Notes: generated by a model not told the origin, from the sequence alone. A stretch of 64,000 nucleotides of DNA from Bradysia coprophila (GCF_014529535.1 NW_023503375.1:2108001-2172000), one strand, 5' to 3'. Shown: positions 8,675-19,569, counted from the first letter of the stretch. Made by a program: numbers and translations.

Positions 8675-10351
8675 ATGTCTGGAAAGAAGATGTCAAGTTC
8701 AGCTAAAGGTAGAAATAGTCTACCGAGCACGAGCAGCATGTTAGGCGTTCGTACGACTCAAAAAACTGCGCCAAAGTCACCGGGATCACCCGGAATAGTC
8801 ATCGCTCACATCAAGGCTCATGACAACTACAAACTTCTTCCACGCTACAGTGCTGGTAAGTACCTGGAAACATTAGTGTGGTCGAACATTACCGGTTATG
8901 AACTGGAATTCCATCTGCAGCACTAAGCCGTCCTCATGATGATTCAATGCCGGCCGAAGACCTTGATGCCATTCAATTGGAATTGGAATTGCTGCTGTCT
9001 ACCGTGTCGCAGAGGGCGAGAGCTTTAAAAAGTGAATACGAGTCACTGGATCGAGAAGATAAACGGGATCGCAAAGGAAAATACATCGAGAAACAGCCAT
9101 CGTCGCCATCAACGAAACGAAAACGGGATGAAAAGAAGTTCAAAGACGGTGCAAAGTACTTTGGCAGTCAGGCGAAAGTGGCCCGTGTGAAAAATGCTTC
9201 CTCACATTCTCGAGTCGTCGCTCAACACACCGATGACAGTATGGACTCGGTACCGTATTTTCCGACGAACTATGCCCTGCGCGAAAATCCTAAATTGGTT
9301 ATGCCCAAGAATGATACTCCCAATAAGTTCTGGTTATCCGTCGAGCCATACTGTATGCCAATATCACATGAGGACATTAAGGTTGGTCTATCGCTGTCGC
9401 TTTTGCGTGGATTTTTGTGTCTAATTTTTGCTTCGGATTTCAGCTTCTCGATGATTTGATTGAAGAATACTCTGGAGCATTGGTACCACCAATACCAGAC
9501 TTAGGCCCACATTACAGTTCGCAATGGGCGAATGAGGATCTCAAAGATGAACAGGATAATTCCAATCCGAATGCTAAAACAAACAAGCGATTTACATCGG
9601 GTAGCAGTGCCGACGTGATTAATATGTTGAAGAAAGGCGAGAAGCTTATGTAAGTATTTGACTGCTGTTGGCGATACTTCTCTTGCTCTCAGTATTCGAA
9701 GTGATCCGATCATTTATGGGATTTTCTTTGTTGTTTACAGAGGCGAAAGTGTCACAGGCCCGTTAACTCAAAGGCTTGTGGCTGCATTGCTGGAAGAGAA
9801 TGTAATGCCGGATGATCAATCAATCGACAATGTTGACATTTCGGCTGAGAATTCCACGAACAACCAAACACTGTCGATGCTGAAGAATGGTATCAACATC
9901 GAACGTAGGGTCAAGAAGGAGTTAATTGAGCAAGGGCTCTTAGATCCGGAAGATTTCCAAAAAGAATGCGAAGACGAAATTCTTACCGAGATCAAGAAAG
10001 TTCGCACCGAGTTAGCATCGATTGCCGAATACAACTATGAGGAGCTGAAAAAGTTGCAAAAGGCTGCAAAGGATGAGATAAAGCGGCTAGAAGTCAAGCG
10101 GAAATTAGATGCAGTCGATCAAGAGGTGAGATCACAAGCTCTAAACTACCTTTGCAAACAGCGATAACAGATGATTTTCTCGTTAATTGCAGATAATCGA
10201 AATGTACAAAAAAATCGGTTTAATCAAGCAGAAACGAAGGCCGCTAACCAAACAGGAAAGAGACGAGGTGTTTCGATTGACAGAAGAACAGAAACGAATA
10301 TCGGATCAACTAGAAGCGATGAAAGTTCCTGGACCCAGCTTTATGGATTAG
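8675..10351 (+). CDS. Ada3: Transcriptional adaptor 3 (Ada3), histone acetyltransferase complex subunit
   Basis: Five coding exons: 8675-8855, 8921-9381, 9444-9649, 9741-10125 and 10193-10351. All have GT-AG borders and closing phase, giving 463 residues against about 430-560 in the family. A 5'-UTR intron (GTAAGT at 8505, acceptor TTTTTCAG at 8672) sets the start two bases before ATG 8675. The protein has a serine-rich N-terminus, the DLDAIQLELELLLSTVSQRA block, the KFWLSVEPYCMPIS region, and a long charged coiled coil at about residues 360-411. The conserved C-terminus holds KRRPLTKQERDEVF. Ada3 links the Ada2-Gcn5 acetyltransferase module of the SAGA and ATAC coactivators in the nucleus. 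Identification rests on recognised family sequence; no breaks are seen. Confidence 0.93.
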
Positions 10352-10540
10352 TGTTCCGTTGGTCGACCCGTTTCAATCGATAGACAGAATTTGGGTATTC
10401 TACGTTATGTAATCCTAGTTACGTATTTACTAATACAATCAATGGTCAAAAATTGTCATTGTGACCGTGGTTTTCATTATGCAGTCATCTGCTATCGGCA
10501 ACGATTATCCAACTGAAATGAGAGGGGAATTTTATGATTA
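10352..10540 (+). other. Probable 3' UTR and downstream flank of Ada3
   Basis: Non-coding sequence follows the stop codon. An AATACA near 10431 is the only weak polyadenylation-like signal. Confidence 0.3.
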
Positions 10541-10564
10541 TTTTAGAGTGGCTGCTGAAACGGT

Positions 10565-10692
10565 GAGGCGACTTTTCTACACGGTCAATATCGTCAGGAA
10601 CGATAATATCGTTTTTTAGACCAGTTTGTTTTAAACATCTAAATTTTAAACGATATTATCGATCTGGACAATATTATCGTCCAAACAATTTG
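10565..10692. repeat. Relic with CGATAATATCG palindromes
   Basis: Several versions of the palindrome CGATAATATCG, or its half-sites, occur here (ACGATAATATCG, AACGATATTATCGA, ACAATATTATCGTCC). The same motif is concentrated at 12447-12640, at the left end of the second foldback element. This is probably a terminal fragment of that family. Confidence 0.5.
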
Positions 10693-10699
10693 TAAAAGG

Positions 10700-11442
10700 A
10701 AAATTACTCAGATTCGAATGATTAGTTCAATTTTTCAAAGAATTCTTGAAAGGATAATTACTCTGATTCGGATGAAAGGTTTAAGAGTCAATTCGCCAAA
10801 TCTTCGAACCGCTTATATGGAATCAGGATTCAAGCCGACGCCGATCCAAATGAGCTATAGCTCAAACGAATCGTCATTCCATTCTGACAATTTCTTGGAA
10901 CAACTTTTTACTCTAAAAATTTTTGTTGGTCTGACATGGCTCTTAGAAAAATTTTCTCCTGAGTTGTCGCGAAAATTGTATTTTATCAATAGCTCCAACA
11001 TGCGTGATGTGAATAATGTCAAATTGTGTACGTATAAGAAGGTCAATGAGGCGAATATTGTTGACCAACAAACGCCGATATTCAACCCACCCAGCCGCCA
11101 CAACAAGTGAAAAACCTCGAAAAAACTGAAATCTGTGAACGGCTCTGAGCGGCTGGGGAAGGAAGTAGCAGGAAGTTCTCACCTGTTGTTTTGTAGCTTA
11201 CTTCACGCCCTATCCATTGACAACCCACACGACCATACCCACCGTCACAGATAGAAATGGAGTTGATTTTTCACAACCCATTAATTTCGGGAAAATGGTT
11301 GAACTTTGACGTTCCCCAAATAACGTTTTTTCGTGCGACTTTATCAAAATTGTATTTTTTTATCGTTTTACTAGATGATAAATAGTAAAACTAACGTGAT
11401 AGCGCCAGAAGATGTGTCCTAGATTTTTTTGTAGGGGACAAC
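10700..11442. other. No gene recognised
   Basis: The plus frame at 10718-11110 overlaps two opposite frames, has no recognisable domain and no splice-supported extension. I regard it as chance. Confidence 0.4.
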
Positions 11443-11581
11443 ATATGGGAGGTAAGTGGAAAAGACGCAAAAATTATTTTTAGATGGATATTGATTCGAA
11501 AACGGAAGCTGTCAAAAGCTGACTCACCCAAAATAATTAATATAATTTTTGTTTTGGCTTTTCCACTTACCTCCCACATAT
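11443..11581. repeat. 139-bp palindromic element
   Basis: ATATGGGAGGTAAGTGGAAA at the left is the inverted copy, with one mismatch, of the sequence ending at 11581. The inner AAAAATTATTTTT regions also pair. Direct TTTTGTAGG-like sequences flank both sides. Size and structure fit a small non-autonomous inverted-repeat element. Confidence 0.6.
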
Positions 11582-11908
11582 TTTGTAGGAATCTGTAGGG
11601 TTTTGTAGGGTCTGTCAAAGTTCGCCGAAGGAGGAAAATTTGCAGATTTTAGCAGATTTCGACTACTTAAACTTTTTTTAAAAAATCGAAAAACTATTTT
11701 GCTTTCAGATAATGTCTAGCATTTCCAGGACTAGTCTCATTAAAAATTGCCGAAAAAAATTGGTAATGCAAAAGGGTCCAAATCTTCGATGAAAAATGAA
11801 ACTACTTGCGTCTGTTGCGAAAAATCCAAAAACTTTTACATCGTTAAAACGTTGGAAAATGAACGTGCAACGATAATAGCGAAGAAAAAATAGTACATTT
11901 CCAACCTA
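11582..11908. other. No gene recognised
   Basis: AT-rich sequence; I see no gene or clear repeat. Confidence 0.4.
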
Positions 11909-12000
11909 GGACTAAAAGTCTTTTTTAGCGTGTGAGAGGTTTCCAGACAGAGCCGAAGGCGAGGTCTGGTATCGAATACGCTAAAAAAGACTTTTAGTCC
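11909..12000. repeat. Palindrome with GCCGAAGGCGAGGT loop
   Basis: GGACTAAAAGTCTTTTTTAG and the following GCG at the left pair with the sequence ending at 12000. The unpaired middle contains GCCGAAGGCGAGGTCTGG (11952-11969), related to the loop motifs at 47-64 and 16548-16565 although the arms are different. Weaker complementarity extends outwards to about 11888 and 12020. Confidence 0.65.
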
Positions 12001-12430
12001 GTGGTACGAATATTATTTTTCATATTGGACAGAGAAAAAGTGCGACAAAGTGGCACTTTTCGGGTCCTAGGTATGAAAAAACTTTTTGAACCCATTTTAA
12101 AAATTACTTAACTTTCACCTCACTTTAAAAATATTATTTTTAAGAAAATTCGGAAAAACTGACGAAAAAACGGAAAATTCTGGAAATTTTTTGCATAAAA
12201 AAACTTTGAACCTTTAGCTTTCGTTTGAGCTCAATACCACCTGTGTAGCTTCGATTTCCGCTACACAGAAATTCATCGAAGTTACCTCTGCATCTAAAAC
12301 TTCAACCGGATGTAGATAGCGCTAGAGGTCACTTTTTCAAAGTCTCCTAATCGTTTTGGAATACCCAAATGCATATTTATCAATGGTAAAAAATTCACGC
12401 TTTTATACCAAAATGCAGCTAGTAGTACCT
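12001..12430. other. No gene recognised
   Basis: AT-rich, no supported frame. Confidence 0.4.
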
Positions 12431-12439
12431 ACTAAAGAA

Positions 12440-13730
12440 TTCTAAATAATATCGTCCTGGGCGATATTGTCGTGTTCTGAACAATAATATCGTCCTGGGC
12501 GATATTATCGTTTTCTTGAACGATAATATCGCCCAGTACGATATTATCGTTTAAACTCGTAGAGAAAACGAAAATATCAATGAAAGTTTTTAGAACGATA
12601 ATATCGTCCAGAAAACGATAATATCATCCAGACAATTTTTCATTTTAGACAATAATAGAGAACTTTAGCAAATCACACAATAATGACAAAACCAATAATT
12701 TCCAACAATAACGAAAACGATATTGACACGGAAAAATTTTATCATTGTGAATCACAAATCATGGTGTTTTATGTAGTGGTAGAATTTCAACTTTCTTGTG
12801 AAAGTACTTTAACAAAAATTAAATTTAAATTTGGGAGCTATGAGGGTTCCGAGCTATATGTCAGCCATAACTAAAAGGATATCCACACTTTCTAAGCCGG
12901 TATACTGGCATCCGTGATACAAAATGCGTGTATCTCAGTTGGAATACAGGTATCCCAGTATAAGTAATAGGAAAATCCACATTTTCTAGGTCGGGATGGT
13001 ATCTCTGATACGAAAATGCGTGTATCTCAGTTGGGATACCGGCATCCGTGATAAAAATGCGTGTATCTCAGTTGGGATACCGGCATCTGTTATACAAAAT
13101 GCGTGTATCTCAATCCGGATACCGGTATCCCGGTATAAGTCAAAGGAAAATCCACACTTTCTAGTTCGGGATACAGGTATCATTGATACAAAATGCGTGT
13201 ATCTCAGTTGAGATACCGGTATCTCGGTATAAATAAAAGAAAAATCCACACTTTCTAGTTCGGGATACAGGTGTCATGGATACAAAATGCGTGTATCTCA
13301 GTTGGGATACCGGTATCCCGGTATAAGTCAAAGGAAACTCCACTCTTTCTAGGTCGGGATACTGGTATCTCTGATACGAAAATACGTGTATCTCAGTTGG
13401 GATACCGGCATTTGTGATACAAAATGCGCGGTGCGAAATTACTAGCTATCGCATTGCCACAGTGTATATATAGACATTCGAATTTTTTTTTTATTTAGTT
13501 TTTGTTAAAGTACTTTCACAAGAAAGTTTGAATTCTACTATCACATAACACACCATGATTTGTGAACATATTTAACCATCCCGCCTCATTCACAATGATA
13601 AAATTTTTCCGTGTCAATATCGTTTTCGTTATTGTTAGAAATTATTGGTTTTGTCATTATTGTGTGATTTGCTAAAGTTCTCTAATGTCCTGGATGAAAA
13701 ATTTGCGAACGATAATATTATCACTATATA
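12440..13730. mobile_element. Second foldback element with about 47-bp internal repeats
   Basis: The arms at about 12655-12835 and 13490-13690 are inverted copies; GACAAAACCAATAATTTC, ACGATATTGACACGGAAAAA and AGTACTTTAACAAAAA each recur in complement. Between them lie tandem units at 12885-13430. Outside the left arm is a cluster of CGATAATATCG palindromes (12447-12640), while the right side keeps only one such block (near 13708). Outer limits and any target duplication could not be fixed. No transposase frame is present. Confidence 0.75.
12885..13430. repeat. Tandem repeats inside the second foldback element
   Basis: Units of about 47 bp contain AAATGCGTGTATCTCAGTTG and GGATACCGGTATC. They are grouped into longer units of about 94 bp marked by CCACACTTTCTAG. 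Sequence is degenerate with several variants (GGTATC, GGCATC, GGTGTC). The repeat contains the palindrome GATACCGGTATC. Confidence 0.8.
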
Positions 13731-13976
13731 ACTTGCTAATGTGTTACCCTAATATGGTCCGTTGCCAAATCGTAAAGTTAAAGATATCGAATGTCCTATG
13801 AGGTCCTATGTGTTCGTTTGTCCGGGAGAACAAAGAAAGTTGTACCAGATATATATACAAACGTTCTGAACATTTATTAATTTCATTTTAATGTAGTTAC
13901 ATGTTAAGCAAAATCACATATTGATCATATAGTGTAACCAAGACTGCCTTGGTGTAACGCAAAAACTGGGAGAAAA

Positions 13977-14894
13977 TTAGTTGTCATCATTTGTAAAGCT
14001 GGTAATCCAGTTAATGTAAGAGCTAATTCTTGTATTTACGGTCGTCTGTCCTGCAACACAAGGCTCTACCCATGAAATAATACCAACCACTGCGTTGTTG
14101 AAAATAATAGGTCCACCAGCATCTCCTAATACAATAAAATAGCGAGTCATATTAAATGAAGGGAATCAATGAATAGAGTGTATTGTTGTGTCTACCTGGA
14201 CAAGTGGCACCGACATTATTCCAAAAGCAAATATGTCGTTCGGTGATAAATCTCCTGACAACTACTGGAAATCTGCTCAAACAAGTCGCTCGATCTACTG
14301 TAGTGAACGGGTGCATTCTCATAGTTTCTGACAAACCACCGGCCGCTGTTATGCGCCCCCATCCGTACATATTTGCGGTATAACTAGTGAGAATGGGAGC
14401 ACCAAGAGGAATCATCTGCACGGCTGCTGTAAAAATAATTTCGGTCTCTGTTCTCAATAAACCAATATCATCTGCGAACGTCACCGGCTGAAAGAAACCG
14501 TCACATGGTAATATGCATGCATATTGGAAAATACGATTGTGCTCACGTCATAGTTTTCGTGCATCACTATTCGATCTACCGAATGGATTGTCCCTCCAGA
14601 GATTGTTGGTCTTCCGACAGCAACAACAGTATTGTGTACTGTTTGTCCCGTTAAACATTGAGCGGCAGTTCCGACCCAGTGTCTGTTAATTATAAACCCT
14701 CCACCAATATGTTGACTCAAACCAGAAACTGAATGTCGAACCGAAGCCACTGAATTACTATTGGTATTGGTTGGTGCATTCGCGGCGCCTAAAAGTCGCT
14801 GTTCTATTGATTCCCGCAAATCATTGACACGACTCGGTGAACAACACGCGAATATCGCTAATAAACACAAGACTGAGAAGTGGCGGTAGAACAT
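13977..14894 (-). CDS. Serine protease homologue 1 (catalytically dead)
   Basis: Three exons on the minus strand: 14547-14894, 14196-14487 and 13977-14125. Introns have GTGAGC and GTAGAC donors; total 262 residues. A hydrophobic signal peptide at residues 1-18 indicates secretion. The chymotrypsin fold is clear: an activation-like RLLGA at 33-37, GTAAQC at 75-80, ADDIGLL at 121-127, GDAGGP at 214-219 and a C-terminal amphipathic end (YINWITSF). The catalytic His is Gln79 and the catalytic Ser is Ala216; Asp123 remains. The family thus counts as a protease homologue, acting if at all by binding. Cys42 (chymotrypsin numbering) is Gly64, so a usually conserved disulfide is lost. AATAAA (complement of 13873-13878) follows the stop. 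Confidence 0.9.
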
Positions 14895-14945
14895 TTTTAT
14901 TAAACGTTTCTCACAATAATGACAATTTGTTTCTCGAATACGAGA

Positions 14946-14953
14946 CTTATATA
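14946..14953 (-). promoter_or_regulatory. TATA box of serine protease homologue 1
   Basis: TATATAAG on the minus strand, about 52 bp before the ATG. It is at the same relative position in all three paralogues, which supports it as a core promoter element. Confidence 0.6.
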
Positions 14954-15207
14954 CCAGACTAATATCCGGTTGGGTGCATTTTGTCTTGCCATAAAAGACG
15001 ATAAGTAAAGAACCGCGGATGCAAAACGGTAAATTTCAAGGAAAGGAGATAAAAATTATTTATTGGCTCAGTTCACTATTGGAACGGAAAGAAACACTCG
15101 ACGTAGGTAATTACGCAAAAGGCTAAGTGCAACATAAGATAAATGATAAAATACAAATATAAGAAGCTTATCGATGGTTTGTGAAAAGATTAGTTAACAC
15201 TTAAAAT

Positions 15208-15989
15208 AAATATAATAATCAAGGATTAAAATTGGGAAATGCCAAGGGCAGCCAAGGATGCTGCTCTATCCTAATGAGTTTAAATAAAACTTACTCAAAA
15301 AAAGAACCGCCATTCCAACACATAAGACGCTAAAAAAGTTTGATCTCAGCGACACTTTTTTACAACAAAAAAATATTTTGGGTAAAATTGAGGGACAGTA
15401 GTATAAGTAAATTATGTTGGCAAAGGATTGAAATATATATTATACCGAATTTACCTAAATATACAGAAACTTAAATTATCTATAAATTTCAGTAAATTCA
15501 GTAAATTTACCAATAATAGGTCACGTTTCTGATTGAAGGATCTTGCTTCCAAAAAATTGCAAACGATCCCAAAGATTTTTCTTTTGGTAGGCAGAGGTTT
15601 GTTTCTCCTTTGGCTCGACCAGCAATACCCACACGCCACACGTCTCGATAACATTTTTGGCAAGAGGTGTATAATCTTATATAATTCATTATATTTGTTA
15701 TATCTGTTATTTGACTTGAAAGGCATCGGGGAATCTGGCAGACGCGATGATAGTATACGTCCTTTTACAAACATGTAACGAAAAGTCATTTAGAAGTGAA
15801 TCTGGCACGCCATCAGTTTGTATGGTGTGCCAGATTACCCCACGCTGCCACCATTATAATTAATGGAATTGCCGTTATATTGTTCCGATATTGGTCAAAA
15901 TTGAGTTAATAACAGTAAAGAGCTTCAAAATAATTCTAACGGGAAAAATTCTATTGGTATACTCAAAATTTCCGTCGCTGGAATATATT
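15208..15989. other. No gene recognised; short hairpin near 15.8 kb
   Basis: Overlapping frames on both strands at 15451-15789 show no recognisable product. A short hairpin with TCTGGCACGCCA and TGGTGTGCCAGA arms lies at 15801-15836. Confidence 0.4.
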
Positions 15990-16168
15990 TTCCCACTAGG
16001 AAAAAGGCATGAGCATTCAATTCTTAGATAGTAAGTATTACCGCACAGATCATATGCAATTAGTCGTTCTGACGGGTAAAGCCGATGTTCCAATTGATAT
16101 TTGGATGAAAGCTACTAGTGCTTCACTAGTCGGTTCTGCAACTCAAGGCTCTGCGCATCTCCTAGAGA
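15990..16168 (-). pseudogene. Relic of a fourth serine protease homologue (last exon)
   Basis: This stretch aligns with the last exon and 3' flank of homologue 3 (18340-18540). Shared blocks are TTCTTAGATA, ATTAGTCGT with GACGGGT, CCAATT and TCTCCTAGAG, the last being the complement of the exon-3 acceptor. On the minus strand the frame is broken by a stop after GCAGAGCCT and no upstream exons are present nearby. It lies between copies 1 and 2, so the cluster once held more members. Confidence 0.6.
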
Positions 16169-16169
16169 A

Positions 16170-16500
16170 AACGATAGCAGTGAACCAACCACGAAGAATT
16201 TTCAAAAGAGGCCTCCTCGACGCAGTAGTCGAAATTTCTGATATAATTTAAGTTTGCGCTATGAGTAGAGCAGGCACATTCGTAATTATTAGAAGGTCAT
16301 TCAATAAAAAAAATGAATTTGAAGATTTGAAACATACCGTTTTTTTTTATTATTTTCTACCCCACATGGTGCATCTTTTTTATGCAATTGAGCGAGCGAA
16401 TTCGATACTTACGCTGAATCAGTTTTATTTCATCAAAAAATGAGTGCGAAAAACAATTTACTGCACGCTAAATGAATGCGAAATAGTTATTTACGTAACA
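16170..16500. other. No gene recognised
   Basis: AT-rich sequence; short plus-strand frames are unsupported. Confidence 0.4.
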
Positions 16501-16504
16501 ATAA

Positions 16505-16605
16505 TCGTTTGGAGGTATATTATCGCATTAGATCTCAGATTGCGAAACCGAGGCGAAGCTGAGGTTGGCAAGACATCGTGATAATATACCAGCATACGAT
16601 TCGTC
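16505..16605. repeat. Palindrome with CCGAGGCGAAGCTGAGGT loop
   Basis: AATCGTTT followed by GGTATATTATC at the left pairs with GATAATATACC and ACGATT at the right. The middle holds CCGAGGCGAAGCTGAGGT (16548-16565), differing at one base from the loop motif at 47-64 although the arms are unrelated. Confidence 0.65.
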
Positions 16606-16891
16606 TTGCATACAACGTTTTATGCAATAAAGAAAATCGAATAAATACGCGTCGATGAGGCCCATCTTAAAAATTCAGTTCTCGTGCTTGGTTCAGTGAT
16701 ATTACATAGGAAATTGTGTTCGTCTGTCCGGGAGAACAAAGAAAGTTGTACCAGATATATATATATATATACAAACGTCCTGAACATTTATTAATTTCAT
16801 TTTAATGTAGTTTCATGTTAGTCAAAATCACTTATTGATCATATGGTGGAACCAAGACTGCCTTGGTGTAACGCAAAAAATGGTAGAAAAA

Positions 16892-17809
16892 TTAGTTGTC
16901 ATCATTTGTAAAGCTGGTAATCCAGTTAATATAAGAGCTGATTCTTGTATTAACGGTCGTCTGTCCTGCAACACAAGGCTCTACCCATGAAATAATACCA
17001 ACCACTGCATCGTTGAAAATAATAGGTCCACCAGCATCTCCTAATACAATAAAATATCGAGTCATATTAGATGAAGGGAATCAATGAATAGAGTGTATTG
17101 TTGTGTCTACCTGGACAAGTGGCACCGACATTATTCCAAAAGCAAATATGTCGTTCGGTGATAAATTTTCTGGCAACTACTGGAAATCTGCTCAAACAAG
17201 TGGCTCGATCTACTGTAGTGAAAGGGTGCATTCTCATAGTTTCTGACAAACCACCGGCCGCTGTTATACGCCCCCATCCATACATATTTGCGGTGTAACT
17301 AGTCAGAATGGGAGCGCCAAGAGGAATCAGCTGCACGGCTGCTGAAAAAATAATTTCGGTCGCTGTTCTTAATAAGCCAACATCATCTGCGAACGTCACC
17401 GACTGAAAGAAACCGTCACATGGTAGAATTTATACAAATTGTAGAATACGATTGTGCTCACGTCATAGTTTTCGTGCATCACTATTCGATCTACGGAATG
17501 GATTGTCCCTCCAGAGATTGTTGGTCTTCCGACAGCAACAACGGTATTGTTTACCGTTTTCCCCGTTAAACATTGAGCGGCAGTTCCGATCCAGTGCTTG
17601 TTTATTATAAACCCTCCACACACATGTTGACTCAACTGAGAAGTTAAATATCGAACCGAAGCCACTGAATTACTATTGGTATTGGTTGGTGCATTCGCAG
17701 CGCCTAAAAGTCGTTGTTCGGTTGATTTCGACAAAACATCTGCACGACTCGGTGAACAGTACGCGAATATCGCTAATAAACACAAGACTGAGAAGTGGCG
17801 GTTGAACAT
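16892..17809 (-). CDS. Serine protease homologue 2 (catalytically dead)
   Basis: Exons 17462-17809, 17111-17402 and 16892-17040 encode 262 residues. The layout is that of copy 1: signal peptide, RLLGA at 33-37, Gln79 in place of the catalytic His, Asp123 kept, Ala216 in place of the catalytic Ser. Unlike copy 1 it keeps the Cys of HVCGGF (residue 64), so the disulfide to Cys80 can form. Near-identity to copy 1 over the flanks shows recent duplication, and the intact frame with conserved splice sites suggests both are functional. Likely secreted; substrate or partner unknown. AATAAA is the complement of 16787-16792. Confidence 0.9.
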
Positions 17810-17860
17810 TTTTATTGAACGTTTCTCACAATAATGACAATTTGTTACTCGAATACGAAA

Positions 17861-17868
17861 CTTATATA
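17861..17868 (-). promoter_or_regulatory. TATA box of serine protease homologue 2
   Basis: TATATAAG on the minus strand, about 52 bp before the ATG, matching the position in copy 1. Confidence 0.6.
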
Positions 17869-18385
17869 CCAGACTAATATCCGATTGGGTGCATTTTATC
17901 TTGCCATAAAAGACGATAAGTAAAAAACCGCGGATGCAAAACGGTAAATTTCAAGGAAAGGAGATAAAAATTATCTATTCGCTCAGTTCACTATTGGAAC
18001 GGAAAGAAACACTCGACGTAGGTAATTACGCAAAAGGCTAAGTGCAACATAACATAAATGATAAAATACAAAAATACAAAGCTTGCGCTTATCGATGGTT
18101 TGTGAAAAGATTAGTTAACACTTAAAATGACTGTGATAATCGAAGCATGGCAGAAAAGGGGCAAATATCAAGAGTATCAAAGGATGCTGATCATGGATTT
18201 CCAAGGATTGGTTTTATTTTGAGGTAGTCTGTGAACATTTATTAATCTTCGAGTTTATATTAACTGGTTCAGCAGAACCTTTATTTTATTCATTTGCCGT
18301 TTGGCTTGAAAATCCGTAATTGCAGTTGAACAGAAGGCTCGGACTTTCTATTCTTAGATACCATTCCGCACAAATCACAATACAA

Positions 18386-19468
18386 TTAGTCGTCCCGACG
18401 GGTGAAGCTCACGATCCAATTCAGATAAGTGCTGATTCTTGTATGAACACTAGTCACTCCTGCAACACAAGGTTCTGCCCACGAAATAATACCGACCACT
18501 GTATTATTGAACACAATAGGCCCACCAGCATCTCCTAGAGTATCACACACACAGTCATTATTATTTGCAGGTCATTCAATACATAAAACAAATTACTACA
18601 TAGCACTAAACCAAGCACTAGAACCGATTTTTTCTCCTCTCATATATAAAATTGCGACGCAGTAGCGTTCTACCGTCAACCTTATAAAGATAGTTTATAT
18701 TCAATTTTTTTTAATTGCGTCGAGGCGACTTCTCTTGCAAATTCTGTTCTCGTGATTGGTTAAGTGCTACCATCGCTGTTAACCTGGACAAGTAGAACCT
18801 CTACTACTCGAAAAGCAGATCTGTCGCTCAGTAATAAATCTCCTGGTGACGACTGGAAATCGGGCTAAACAATCGGCGTGATTTACGGAACCGAATGCTT
18901 GCGATCTCAACGTTTCTGAAAAACCACCATTCGCTGTTGTGAGCCCCCATCCATACATATTTGCGTTAAAATTAGTCGCTACTGCAGTGCCGAGAGAAAT
19001 GGGCTGCACGGCTTCTGTAAAAATTATTTCTGTCAAGGTTCTTAATAAACCAACATCATTGGCCAACGACAACGTCTGAAACAAATTGTACAAAATGTAA
19101 TACTATTCATAAAAGTTGGCGAAAGCATCCGTGCGTACATTATAGTTGGGATGCTTCACTACTTCATTGATTTCATGGATTACACCTCCTGTAATTCTAG
19201 GTCGTTCCACAGCAACTACAGTATTGTTTACTGTTTTCCCCGTTAAACATTGAGCGGCAGTTCCCACCCAGTGCTTGTTGATTACAAATCCTCCACAAAC
19301 ATGAACACTCATCTGAAGATTTCGCAATCGAACCGAAGCGACCGAATTTCTACTAATGCTACTGGTCGGTGCATTCGATGCACCTAAAAGTCGTGGTTTT
19401 ATTGATTCCGGTGAACAACTTGCGAATATCGCTAATAAACAGAAGACGGAGAAGTTTCGATTAAACAT
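18386..19468 (-). CDS. Serine protease homologue 3 (catalytically dead)
   Basis: Exons 19139-19468, 18784-19075 and 18386-18534 encode 256 residues. Introns are 63 bp (GTACGC donor) and 249 bp (GTTAAC donor). A signal peptide is followed by RLLGA at 26-30, HVCGG at 56-60, GTAAQC with Gln73 for the catalytic His, ANDVGLL with Asp117 kept, and GDAGGP with Ala210 for the catalytic Ser. It is clearly more diverged than copies 1 and 2 (shorter propeptide region, different second intron) yet has the same two substitutions, so inactivation came before the duplications. Secreted pseudo-protease; role unknown. AATAAA is the complement of 18238-18243. Confidence 0.9.
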
Positions 19469-19519
19469 GTCTGTAGAACGATTCTTACAACAGTGACAAT
19501 TTGTTACTCATAATTCGAA

Positions 19520-19527
19520 CTTATATA
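19520..19527 (-). promoter_or_regulatory. TATA box of serine protease homologue 3
   Basis: TATATAAG on the minus strand about 52 bp before the ATG, as in the other two copies. Confidence 0.6.
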
Positions 19528-19569
19528 CTAGAGATTCGAGTCCGATTGAGTTCACGTTATCTACTCATC

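Larger units (their letters stand above)
13809..15207. repeat. Left copy of a 1.4-kb tandem segmental duplication
   Basis: From TGTGTTCGTTTGTCCGGG to CACTTAAAAT this copy matches 16715-18128 closely, including promoter, introns and 3' flank of the enclosed protease homologue. The duplicates differ in a TA microsatellite (shorter here, near 13850) and in scattered substitutions. Confidence 0.85.
16715..18128. repeat. Right copy of the 1.4-kb tandem duplication
   Basis: Partner of 13809-15207, containing protease homologue 2 with the same exon sizes (348, 292 and 149 bp). The TA microsatellite near 16756 is longer than in the left copy. Confidence 0.85.

Noticed and set aside
14183-17298. Plus-strand 66-codon frames at 14183-14383 and 17098-17298
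   Set aside because: Antisense shadows of exon 2 of protease homologues 1 and 2.
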